Source: Ahaetulla prasina (lineage: Eukaryota > Chordata > Lepidosauria > Squamata > Colubridae). From it: a stretch of DNA of 64,000 nucleotides. A program made the position numbers and the translations under genes. Below the pieces are notes generated by a model. That model saw nothing but the letters and a program-made list of their open reading frames with translations, was not told the DNA's origin and did not search any database. Positions 20,206-32,074 of the stretch are shown in pieces. Within the stretch, counting starts at the first letter, position 1. The number at the start of each line of letters is the position of its first letter. Where the stretch lies: assembly GCF_028640845.1 (NCBI RefSeq), contig NC_080546.1, positions 30,339,020-30,403,019 on the forward strand, written 5' to 3'.

Positions 20206-22364
20206 AAACAAATGATATGAGAAAAGAGAGTTTTGAAATATTGGCAACCTGATAATATTCCATGCTGCATTGTCCTATTCCACCACAATGCTCAGTAATC
20301 GGTGGTAGCGATATTGTTAGTAGCTTTCAGGATCAACTTACTGCAGTGTTAGTTCCATAAAGGTGTGCTGAGTACTGGTGTTGCAGCTATAGGAGTCAGC
20401 AGAAATACTAAGAAAATGTTAGTTTGTGTAAACATAAATGTTTAGATTGTCTAAAACATAAAAGGATAAAGATTAGGAATATCCAAATATATAATGGCTA
20501 GACTTGATCAAATAAGAGCAAATCCTGGGGCAAAATATTTGTCTTCCTTTAGAAAATTGCACTGTGACCATAGGCTATTGAAGACACCTTAAAATGTAAA
20601 TTTCGTCTCCCAGATCTGACTAACATGAAATGGCAAAGTAAATTTGCTAACATGAATTGCAAAGCTACTACACATTACTTCAATGAGTCAAAAGTCATGC
20701 AGTAGTGTGCCAACTACTGTATTTCATGAAAACAAAATTGCATTCTATAGCTTGACCTGTAGAATCCTATAACTGCCATTTTTTCCCCCTATGAGTAACA
20801 GATATATCAGATTATCTGCTTGAATGAATTAAATGGAGGAAAGCAAAGAAGTTGAGAAACCAAATGTTATAACTAGCAGCTAAGTACACATTTATTGCCT
20901 CACTACCAGTCACATTTATTGCTTACTGGTAGCATACCGCTCTTTTTTAAAATCTTATCTTAGGGAGCATATAATTATAGGATTATAGGAAGAGATATTT
21001 AGAATATTTTAGAATAAAGGAGGATCACAAAGAGATCTTCAAAGGCGCTCTATCTGTGGAACTTGAGAGCAATGAAACTTCCTTTGCATCTTGTGCAAGA
21101 GTTTGGCGTGTTCTACAATTTTGGGTGGAGAAAATAATATTGCACAAGTATCTTATGGGACTAGGAAAGCAGAACTCATATGGACATGTTTGAAGATTAT
21201 CATTTTTCATCTTCTCTTGACTTTGCTAATAACATTGGGTTGGTGTAAAAAAGTTCTCCATTCCTTTAAATATATGTCCATTTTTATAAGTGCCGAGATT
21301 GAAATAATTCATTTGAACGAAAATTATGTTATATTTTTTAGAAAATGTGTATTTCATGTGTTCTATAACATATCAGAGGAAGAGAGACAAGAACAACTTC
21401 ATCATTGTGCAAAACTATGCCTGAACAAAAGTTTTGCCATGTTTTCCTATTGCAGCAGAGACTTCACACATCACTCAGATTTCAGGAGCAACTTGTCAGG
21501 TCACACAAAGAATAGTTCAATGATTATTCGAGGAACTTGGAGGTGGTTGACATCTCAGAAACTACGTAAATTCTCTTCAAGTATTTATCTGGCCTCATAC
21601 TGATATAGAACCATTACAAAAGCAAAAGCTAAATATGCAAAAGTCATATTTCATTTCATGCAAAATTATTCCTAAAACTATTGTTCTCATTTTTTTTTGG
21701 TCACTCCTTCATTACATACATGAATTTTTAGTACCTCGCTTCACTGAAAGAGAAGAGTCTAAAATAAATGAAGTCTTAAAAAAAACATTCCAAAATGATT
21801 AGTGAGACTGATGGATAGTATCTATTGTTTATTCTGTCTTGAGATTTAAATAGGCTCACATTCCACAAGCTATACTAATAGCTGCACGGTGTAATATTTT
21901 TTTTGTCTTGAAAAGATGGAGAAACTTACATTCAAGTTAGCTTCAGCTTTTAGGGATGTACCAGTACTTCCAAAATGCTAACAAATATTTCAATTTTTAA
22001 AAATAAGCTACAAATAGTATAAACAGTATTTACAGGCTACAAACAGTATAAATACTGGGAAGTTTTATAGAACAAGGTAACGTTTTCAAATTTAACTTTA
22101 TGTATATGCTCTTCAGTGTAAACAGATTACTTCAGACTTTTTTTTTAATTTATAACATTTTTTGTTTGTTCTTTTAAAAGAAATGAATTTAGTTATGCAG
22201 TTTATTGCAGAAAATATATTTTCCCTGATGTAGATGCAATCATCTTAGGAACATGTCCCAATAGCAGAATCTTAGGATGGGGAAGTAATGGAAGTCACCA
22301 AGACCTGACAATAAGTAGGTCTAAAAGAAATGAATTATTAGTATTAGAAGTACTAATTCAACTC
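20206..22364. other. Non-coding stretch with one 170-codon frame of unknown meaning
   Basis: No known element. The frame at 21091-21603 (+) is the longest in the window that is not inside a transposon. It has hydrophobic stretches (FHLLLTLLITLGW) and scattered Cys/His, but no spacing that fits a zinc finger and no recognised domain. An overlapping minus frame occupies its first part. I judge it a chance frame. Confidence 0.4.
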
Positions 22365-22437
22365 CATTTCTGAAGTTCGGCCTTTTGGCTAAGTTCAAGT
22401 GTAGTATTTATACTAAACAGTTTAATATCTGATATTT
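22365..22437 (+). pseudogene. Truncated U2 snRNA pseudogene
   Basis: The segment contains TTCGGCCTTTTGGCTAAG, then TCAAGTGTAGTAT and CAGTTTAATATCTGATA. These are the first ~65 nucleotides of U2 spliceosomal RNA, including the branch-point-pairing GUAGUA. Differences (for example 'ctgaagttcgg' for the normal 5' start) and loss of everything 3' of about nucleotide 65, including the Sm site, mark it as a pseudogene. No U2 promoter elements are evident. LINE-mediated retroposition of an incomplete copy is the likely origin. Confidence 0.85.
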
Positions 22438-25400
22438 AATTCCCTAAAATGTCTAAGATGACAATATTTAAAGCAATATTTCTGGACTATCTTTCATGAC
22501 CAAGCTTATTTATTTGGTGTTCTTTTAAAAAATTCATTTCACTTTGTATCATTACCCATCTCCACCAGTGATTCTGAGTAGTAAACAATCTTAAAATAAG
22601 TTGAAAACAATTCCAACTATAAATACAAATTACTCCAGTAGCCAAGGGAGGTTTCAGAATCACCAATCACAAACAGAGCTAGAAGATGAGATCCTTCACA
22701 CGCTGACAGCCCAGGCCTAGACAAAAGTCTTTAGGGCCTTAGCTATTCCCCAAAAAATAAGTAACTATAATAATTATTTTTAATTTAAATGACATGAAAT
22801 CCAACACCGTAAAAATTAAAATATCTCTCCCCAAGACAGTCAAGTCCAGTTATATTTAGAATCCAAAACAAAGTAATTTATTCCATGGATAAATAAATGC
22901 CCATTTGCTTATTTGTAAAACAGATAAAAACATAATTGCTGTCTCAATCTTTGATCTCCTTCATCTCCACATACTGAGTGAGGAGGACCAAGTAGGAGGA
23001 ACAAATGCTGTCATCACAATATGAGTACAACAATCTATGCATTCTGGATCCATGTCATGTGAACAGTTGTGCTCTCTTCAAAAAAAGTGAAGCCATAGTT
23101 CCCTGTCAGAACTCTTAGCCAAGATCAAGAAAGTGATGACCATAAGAAGCTCAAAAATGAGGTCAGAGAAAGGATGGGGACTGTGACTGCAGAAAGCCCC
23201 CCTTCTTTCACATGCATCAAGCAAAAGACAGACATTAAAAGGACGTAACTTTTTGATCACAGCTGTGGCTGCCATCTTGACTCTTTTATGCACTCCTCCT
23301 CCCAATCCTTGGAGATTTCCCCAGGATCTGTAAAATCAGTAAAAGGAGTGAACAGGATGAATTCATGGAAGGTGGGGCATGTTTCTTTGTGTTCAAACTA
23401 CAAGATTTAAAGGTAGAGGAAGCAGAGTTTGTGTAATATCCTCATGCTGATACAAAGCAATTCTATAATATCTATGATTCCAGTTTTAAATATAAAAACC
23501 TGTATGCTGTGCAAAGGGAAAGAGGATTCTGAAAGAGCTGATTTCTTCCAATTAAATTTTTGGAAGATGCTAACTGAATATGGTCAGTTAGTATTGTTTT
23601 TAAATTTAAAAATAACTTTGAGCTTCATTTTAACAGCCTTCACATAACTAAATCATCAGAGCTTTTTTATGTAAAATCACAACACCCAGTAAACCATATT
23701 TTTGCATATTTATGAAATGATTTTACCAATTAGTTAATGGATGTTGCTAATCTAATTCAAAAGAGTATGCACAAAATACTCTTAAAATTAATTGTAAATT
23801 GAGCCGTGTCCTAAATAACTACAGCATGGGGCTATTTCAGATTTGTTTTGCATCCCTGAAGACTAAATAATGTTTGGCAGCAAAGATCAAGACGATTTTG
23901 TGGCTACAGTTTGCAGAGTTCCATAAATGTGTATTTTTTTTTTAATTAGCTGGCCATTTTCATTAACTGGCCATCTGTTACCCTCTGCCAAAAGAGTTTT
24001 TTTTTAAAGAGTATCTTTAAAAAATCCACATTAAAAGATTATTAGACAATTTAGAAATCAGCACAAGAATAGTGTTTATATAATGCTCAAATAAAGTTTT
24101 TTAATATATGATCATGAAGTACTCATATTTTGCTCGATTGCATACTTTATTTTAGGAATTTATCAGGTATTGAACTTTTATATGACAACTGAAACTGGGT
24201 TAAACATCCTTTTACAAAAATAACTATAAAACTTTTCCATTCATTCTCGTTCAGGATCCTTGCTTTATAATGAAACTGTGTAATAAACTTTAGTTAAAAA
24301 CGAATGTACATGGATTGCTTAAAATAATTATATAGGTTTATATACTGTATAGTATTGATTTTAAAACAAAATAAAAATACGTTAAAAGAAAAAAGGAGAA
24401 GCAATAAATGAACTATTTAAACAAAAACATAACTGATTAAAAAAAACAAGCACGCACTTGCATAAACTAGAAATTTTCTTAGCATTTTAAATTTTAATTT
24501 CTTTAAATTTTTTTAATTCAGAATTTTTAAAACTGCCAAAGGTTCTTAATATTTGTTTAAGAGAAACTGAAAATATATTACTACTAACTTGATATTTTAT
24601 AAGTTTCTTCCAGTTTTAAAAATGCTTAAATCAAGCTAGTTGTCTGAAACCCCTATGGCTTTGCAGTCCTAAATATCATCCTAATTTAAGATGCAAAGTT
24701 ATTATTTAAGAAAATGTGCGTGGATAAATAACTACAAAGAGGAATTAAATCAATACCCTTTCTTCCTCTCAAGAGGCTGCCAGAAATTTAAATGGAGTTA
24801 AAATAAATGGCTTTCCTTCCTACTGCTTTTTATGATAGAACACGGGACCACCTCCACATGGGCTATTTTACCTTCCCCCCCCTTCAGATATTAACCTAGA
24901 GTTCTGGACATCATGCCTCCCAATCATTAAATGAGCTGAGCAATGTTTTATTACAGATCTCTGTGGCTGAGCTTAGAGAGGCTTTTAAGTGCTCTGGGTA
25001 TGCCATACTTCTGCTGCAGATGCTGCCACAGAATGACAGAGTGATGTGCCTTGAATTCCAATGAAGATCACTGGTGCTTTGCTTTGAGGGGGTTTTCTCT
25101 TCCCCATAAAAAGTGAGTACTTTGAAAAACTTTGTTGTTCAAGCTGTACTACGTGTTTCCTATTGTAGGAGGCCTTTCAATTGAAAAGTCTTTGATAAGG
25201 AACAATTATGCCTCAGAACTTTGTGAAATATTAAGACAATTAGCAAAGGCCTTTCGTTCTTAAGTTTTAAACAAAGATTTCCAAACTAAGAATTAGGATT
25301 GCATGAATGGAATGTTGGTAGTATAAAAAGCAAAATCTGGAAGAATACTTGCATGATTGACCCCAGATACGTTTTTCGCAAAATATCGGTTTATTGATAC

Positions 25401-26785
25401 CGTTTCTTTCAGCTGACAGCTTTGGTGGGTTTATAGGCAACTCGGTGGCCTACATGCATGTGTTTTCACATACTGTTTAATGGATTAAAACCTTACAGTA
25501 TGTCCCCCTCCATCTGCTGCTTTAGTCTGGTATACTTGGATGCACTGTCTTCCTTTTTTCTAACAGTAATGCTCCAATCCCTACTGCTTAACAAGTGTGT
25601 ATGAAACAGATTTTAAGGGATCCAACTCTGATTACCACAGTTAGCCCATTAACACTATGTATTTACAGTGGATTATTAAAAGGGAAGTAGGGGTTAAGTC
25701 ACTAGGTCTTTTGTTTCCCCAGGGGTTAACCTGGCAGGCTGTCTGGCACACACAGGAGGGCTGACAGGTAGAAGGATTTGTGTAAGCAGTGTGCATGAGA
25801 GCCAACAAGGAAAACTGAATGCTTTGGATTAGTTTTGGATTATGTTGTCAGAGTGAAGCCTGATGGACAAACTGCAGAGAAATAAAATGCAATCTGTTTG
25901 GGGAGAGGGACATTGTGCACAGCATTCATTTTTCAAAAAAATGGCAAGAGAAATCATTGATAATTTGTAAATCTGTGTCCATTAGCTTTTTCCTTTGTTA
26001 TCCCATGAACGTGAGTTTGTCACTGTTCTATTTCCTCTCTTCTTAGTGAGGGATAGCAAGAAGAAGACACACACACGTGGTGGGGGTGGGGAGATTTCTG
26101 AAGCTTCAATTTTAACACCTGTGGTTGCCCTTGAGAAAATGGGAGACTCTCCTTTTATGATACTTTGCGTTTTCCTGAGGCATCCTTTCTAGAAATAACC
26201 AATTAAAAGTCTATTTCTTACTTATTAAGGAAATCTGACTCACAATGGTTTTCACAATGTGTCCAGTGTGAAAAATTTACAGAAAGATCTTAAGTCTGAT
26301 TTCATGAAATATACTGGTATCATTTTTCATTAAAATTGCGCATAGTCTTCTAATAGTTAATGTTATTCCATTCTTCCTGGTAAACATGCTCATCCAAGTG
26401 ATTTGAACTGACAGACAGAAGCAGTAAAAATAAAAATATTGATAAAGCTGCTTCTTCATTTTGCCCACAAACCGGCAAAGTCAGATATTAGTTGACTGAG
26501 CAGTTCCACTAATTTTAATAATTTGAAATTGTTGTCTTTCTAACATTGGGTTTGTTATTTCTTTTTAATAGTATAATAATATAAACCTTAAATTTTAAAA
26601 CATTGGATTAAAATTGTCACTAGCCGTTGGATTTCTAATTCTCTGATCTAAATACTTGAACAATGAAAATAAAAAATTAAATTTAATGTGCGCAAAACTA
26701 CATGCAGACAAAAAAATGGCAACAACATTCCTTTGGGGAACTCAAACTATATTATAATTTATCATCATCCACCCATCCCAATCAT
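22438..26785. other. 4.3-kb repeat-poor non-coding stretch; possible regulatory DNA
   Basis: This is the longest part of the window in which I recognise no transposon. Between about 23690 and 23960 there are homeodomain-like TAATTAGC and AATTAGTTAATGG strings and an octamer-like TTTGCATA. A second block, about 25640-25980, has mixed, non-repetitive composition. These features are common by chance in AT-rich DNA; only cross-species alignment could show constraint. No open frame with a domain is present. Confidence 0.35.
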
Positions 26786-26790
26786 ATACA

Positions 26791-26867
26791 GTACATACAT
26801 ACATACATACATACATACATTCATACATATGTGTATATATACACTTCCTTCCTTCCTTCCTTCCTTC
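26791..26867. repeat. Compound microsatellite (ACAT)n then (TTCC)n
   Basis: About nine ACAT units at 26791-26829 are followed by an interrupted ATGTGTATATAT link and about five TTCC units at 26844-26866. Two overlapping low-complexity frames (Y-I-H-T repeats) come from it. Confidence 0.9.
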
Positions 26868-27271
26868 TTATTATGTCAATATTTGAATCTTGTGGAGGCA
26901 CAACAGAAAAAGTACTATATGTATTGCAATATTCTGGCCAAGATGGGTAGGAGATTTTCATAGCAAAATTCACAGATAAACTACGCACCTACTTCTGTGA
27001 AAAAAGTGAAGGCATAATTGGATGAATAGAGAGCTGCAAGATCTGTTACTGGAATTATCTATATGTTGATGCTTACATTAACTGGCGGTACTTGGAAATT
27101 AAATAGATTGATATTTCATAGTTCACACTTGGGCAACATTTTTGGTAGATCAAACAAAATGAGTCTCCCGGTTTCTAGCCTTGTGTCTTAACTACTAGGC
27201 CAAATTGGCTGTAATTTATACATTTACATATTTGCTTTTATATAAATTTATATAATTTATATTGATTCATC
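26868..27271. other. Unassigned AT-rich stretch
   Basis: No recognisable feature. Confidence 0.4.
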
Positions 27272-27279
27272 ATGTATAC

Positions 27280-27629
27280 AAGAGATGGTATTCAGCAGGT
27301 TCTGACCAGTTCTGGGGAACAGGTAGTGGAAACTTTGAGTAGTTTAGAGAACCGGTAAATACCACTTCTGCCTGGCCCCGCCCCCATCTATTTTCTGCCT
27401 CCGGAGTCCCAGCTGATCAGGAGGAAATGGGGATTTCGCAGTATCCTTCCCTTGGAGTGGGGAGGGAATGGAGATTTTACAGTATCTTTCTCCTGGAGTG
27501 TGGTGGGAATGGAGATTTTACAGTATCCTTCCCCTGTCATGCCCACCAAGCCACGCCCACCAAGCCAAGCCATTCCCACCAAGCCACACCCACAGAACCT
27601 GTAGTAAAAAAAATTGAACATCACCACTG
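27280..27629 (-). mobile_element. hAT-like non-autonomous element with three minisatellite units
   Basis: This is the minus-strand copy of the family at 1.55 kb. The left end (AAGAGATGGTATTCAGCAGG) is the family end with its first base mutated; the right end is '...acatcaccactg'. The flanks ATGTATAC (27272-27279) and ATGTACAC (27630-27637) match 7 of 8. Three 42-bp units are visible as 'gcagtatcc', 'acagtatct' and 'acagtatcc' blocks, followed by 'caccaagccacgcccacc' and the 'acagaacctgtagtaa' end. The two small overlapping frames are repeat-derived. Confidence 0.85.
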
Positions 27630-27637
27630 ATGTACAC

Positions 27638-30411
27638 ATTTGAATATTTAAGAAAAACTATTCAAAAGATAAATTTCATAGTGTTCAGTGGCAGTTATTG
27701 GCAAATAAAAAATCCATAGGTCTTAGAAAGAATTACTTCTAAGTAAATATTTATGGACATGATGCAAATAAACGTTGTAGTAAATATATGACTGGCAATA
27801 ATCATATTTCTTTCTTCAACTAGATTTTTATAAAATCACACCAGAGTAGGTTAATTTGTTAATATGCAAGCATTATTCGGTTTTGTGGATAAAAACAAAA
27901 GGAGTTTGCCAACTGACCTCCAAATAGCCCAGTAAAAAGGTAAAGGGACAGTTTCATAGAATCTTTTTCCTCATAAAACTCTTACTTGAATTCCAGGTGA
28001 AAAAAAGGTCAATGAAAAAAAATGAGGCAGAATTCTAGAATAAATAAATCCTTGAGAGGCACAGAAAATAAATTGACTGTTGGGTGACAACTTTATTTTA
28101 GCATGCGTTATCTGCAGTATTCTTTTTTCCCAAGTTCATACCCATCCTACACAAGTACAAATATATATTCCTTGTTAGTGCAACTGTCATATTTCCTGCA
28201 GGAGAAGAAGAGAAGGAGAGATGTGTTTTTAAAAGTGTGCCAAGAAATTTTGACACCGTCAGAAGTATACACGCTTCAGCCTTTAAAATCCAGGAAGACT
28301 CTGGATTCCCTAGGACCTAAAGCTACATAAATAGCCTTCGTATTATGTCCTTCAGGAAAAGTAGCATTATATAAAGTACCAGTACATAGAAATAATAAGA
28401 AAGAGTAAATAAAGGCAATATAAGACATGCTATAAGAAAAAGAAATATAGTTAAATAGACCTTACACCACATTGCTTACTATACTTCTTCATAGCTTTCT
28501 GTTCCTGAAAACCATCTTTGCTTCCATTACAGACATATTTTGTTTTCAATGCTGCCTTTTTTTTTCTTCAAATCTGTCACCTGTTTCTTTTGAGAGATCT
28601 CCTGAATTCCATCCAGCTACCTCTTACATACTTTTCCTTCTCTCAACTCATGTGTTCTTTTTTATATTTGTTTGTTATTCAGTCCTTATTCATTCTCTCT
28701 ATATGATCAAACTGCCTCAACATTCTTATTTCCTGCTTGCTGGTCTCTTTTGTGGTCCTTTATCCATTGCCCGATTCATCCTTGACTCTATTTCTTCAGG
28801 TTTTATGGCAGACATTTCTTAAATACCCTATTCCGTTTATTTCAGTGTACTGTTATGTTTGTATCCAATATTCACTTCCAAATAATAAAAAGAATAAGCA
28901 CATTCTTTTACACTGCTATTTTAGCTCTCAACAAACTGCACATTTACTAATATTCACATCTATTAAAATTTATCTATCCATATTATAATCTTTGTTAATC
29001 ATGCACAAACATGTTTGAAACAAAAATATGTTCTGGCTGAAGTAGTAGACAGTTTATCCGATTTTGACTGTACGCACAAGACTGTTATCTCTTCCCCAGG
29101 GAAGAGAGTGAGTCTATGGTATTTCACTTGTAAAGAGCATCTGATATTAAATTGCTGACATTCGCTCCTAAAGAACTCAAGGTTTCCATTAGTAGAAAGC
29201 TTTATGCCTATGCTGCTTCTCTTTTAAAAACATATGAGCACCACAATTTAATGACCACAAGTTATTCATCCAGAAGAATAAAATAAACATAATTATTAAT
29301 TCTGTTTCTCAGTATTCAGAACCATGATTTTACTAAATTATGTGATTCAAGTAGGAATATTCATTAAATGTCCTTTTTCAGAAATGATATAAATATAATA
29401 AAGCATGTTTGTGTCCTTCCTTTGGCCATCAGTAATTTCCATTTTCCCTCCAATACATCGTCCCAATATTTTTTTAATATAAAGGAGGTTAAGCAGTAAT
29501 TCAAAGATGTAACCTAAGCAATAAATTATCTGTTGATCCCATGCTTCACTGAAAAGAAGTGTGTAACATCAATCCATTTGAACATCTGGCTTATGAGGAA
29601 ATGACTTAATGCATGATTTATACCAAACGTTTTGGTAGCTCCGAAAAAAAACAAGCATTTGTGGTTGATTTATTGTAAACCAACATAATCTTAAACAGTT
29701 TGGGATATATAAAAGACGGTCTTCTCGGATTGGATTCCATAAAATGATTGGTGAGAATGAAATATGACTGGAGGAAGAAATTAAACCCTTTCTCTTTGAT
29801 TGCTCAGGTTCCTATCCAACTTAATAAGAAAGAAAGGAACAATAGTGCATCACTAACTAATTAACATGTCATTTGTCTCTAAGCACTTTTGAGGGTGAGG
29901 AAATTACACTGAGAATCTAAGACATATAAACCCCAAAGGATCTGATTTTTGTGTTTACAATGTTAGCTGCCAGCTTTTTTAGCAGAAGATTTTTAGTATA
30001 TATGCATAATTTGATTGCTTTACTCTGCTCAAGTAGCAACTTCAAGTATATGGAATCAAAAGGGCTGTCAATTAAGTTCTGTCACTACTGTGTTGATATG
30101 AGACATGCAACGCCTTTCCAATTAAAATGTTACTTTGTATTATTTTAATCCCAAACTATCCAGCATGTCTGGAAGATTGGACATGAAGATAATCACATTG
30201 TATAACATAAATCCAGAGTATTTGTTTGTTTAGAGTTTACATTTAATCAGAAAATAAGTCCTTAATACTGTAAAACCAATACTTTTCAACATTTTTCTTG
30301 ACTATCACTTGCCCAAGTATTTATGTCAAACTTTCACTCCAATACATGACACATTCCCATATAAACTTTTGTGCAAGTTCTGTTTATCAGTTATTTTAGG
30401 AAAATAAAAGC
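27638..30411. other. 2.8-kb non-coding stretch
   Basis: No recognised element or gene. Frames at 28103-28330 and 28472-28988 (+) are hydrophobic, low-complexity (F/L/S-rich) and overlap one another, as expected from a pyrimidine-rich stretch at 28500-28850 rather than a gene. Confidence 0.4.
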
Positions 30412-31172
30412 CAGGGGAGCTTTTTATCAGGTACGCCTGATTCACCAATTGCGGCCCTTCCTGGACCGGGATTCTTTATGCACGGTCACTCATGCCCTCA
30501 TTACCTCCCGCCTGGATTACTGCAATGCTCTCTACATGGAGCTCCCCTTGAAGAGCACCCGGAGGCTCCAACTGGTACAGAATGCGGCTGCGCGGGGGAT
30601 AGAGGGAGCATCTCGTAGCTCCCATATAACATCTCTCCTGCGCAGGCTGCACTGGCTGCCGGGGGTCTTCTGGGTGCAGATCAAGGTGTTGGTCATCACC
30701 TTTAAAGCGCTCCATGGCTTGGGACCGGGATTTACAGGACCGCCTACTGCCACCAATAGCCTCCCATCGACCTGTGCGCTCTCACAGGGAGGGCCTCCTT
30801 AGGGTGCCGTCAGCCAAACAATGTCAGCTGGCGGCTCCCAGGGGAAGAGCATTCTCTGTGGGGGTACCTGCCCTGTGGAATGAACTACATGTGGGGCTAC
30901 GCATGCTCCCTGACCTCCGGATCTTTAAGCGCGAGCTCAAGACTTTCTTATTTCATCAAGCAGGGCTGGCCTAAAGGGAATTTTAATGGGGTTTTATAGG
31001 GTTTTTATAATTTTATTCTATTATTTTTAACTTTTAGCCAAATTGAATTAGATTTTTAGTGATATATGGTTTTAATTGCTGTGTTTACTGTTTTATTTTG
31101 GCTGTACACCGCCCTGAGTCTTCGGAGAAGGGCGGTATAAAAATATAAATAATAAATAAATAATAAATAATA
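30412..31172 (+). mobile_element. L2-like LINE, 5'-truncated 3' end
   Basis: Encodes the C-terminal third of the same ORF2 as the copy at 52.3 kb. The homology begins abruptly at 'ggggagctttttatcagg'. Peptides include LDYCNALYM, LQLVQNAAAR, RLHWLPG and, after a one-base deletion near 30730, SAKQCQLAAPRGRAFSV up to the stop after HQAGLA. The 3' UTR ends 'ccctgagtcttcggagaagg' plus 'gcggtataaaaat' and an (AAATA)n-type tail. The GC content contrasts with the AT-rich surroundings. Confidence 0.85.
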
Positions 31173-32061
31173 ATAAATAAAATTCATCACTGATCCACTT
31201 TTAATTATGCCACAATCATCCACAAAGATCACAAATATTGAAATCCCCTGCAAGAAGAAAACTACAAAGGGTAATTTATTGTAAACCTTTTCTTTTCTCT
31301 TTGTACTTAACCATATGTTTAATCAGCAGTAGTGCCTTAGGAAAACGTAATAACTGAATTTTATTTTGTTTATTTATTATTATATTTATTTTATTTCATT
31401 AGTGGGATAATAAAAAAATGCATAGTTTTTACTAACTTATTCGAAAAACAGTTTGCCTTTGTTTGACTGTTCTCTACCATGTATCCAAGGTCATTCGCTG
31501 CTCTCAAGTTATTTATCTTTGTTCAACTGATGGATTGATGCATCTGAACATTCTTCTGATTAGCAACTTGTTAACCTGGTTTACCCTGCAATCACTTTCT
31601 TGAATCAGCAGTTCAAGCATGTATTTGATACAGTCCCCTTCCAAATGTTGCCTCCAGTTTGCAAAGAACAGTGAAGCCCAGGAATCGATAAATGTAGTGG
31701 CATAGAAAAATACTTCTCTAATCCTGAAAGAAGATGCAGCAGCTCCATTACTTTCAGTATCACCACACCACACTTCAAAATTAACAAAATAAAAAGAAAT
31801 TAATATTAAGCATTTGGGGGTTTAGGGCTGTGGGGGCTTGCCTGAAGCTGACATCCTTATTCTGTACCTGCATTTCTGTACTTCAACAAAGTGTTTACAT
31901 CTTACATGTATGTCCCTACTTGATACTCCAACTATTAAAAATATACAAAATCTACTCTGATAGATTTCCCTAAGACAGAATATGATCTTTGAATTTTGCT
32001 GTAACCACTTAAATATGTCTAAGGTAGACTTTTTAGTATTTTCTTTGCACATATAAAAAAT
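31173..32061. other. AT-rich non-coding stretch
   Basis: Nothing recognised; minus-strand frames at 31513-31787 and 31822-32097 lack domains. Confidence 0.4.
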
Positions 32062-32074
32062 CATCAAACCTGAA

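Noticed and set aside
21091..21603. 170-codon frame as a possible host gene or exon
   Set aside because: No domain, no splice or regulatory context, an opposing overlapping frame, and AT-rich codon use like the surroundings.
28472..28988. Membrane-protein gene suggested by hydrophobic frames
   Set aside because: Three overlapping frames are all F/L/S-rich because the strand is pyrimidine-rich; no conserved domain.
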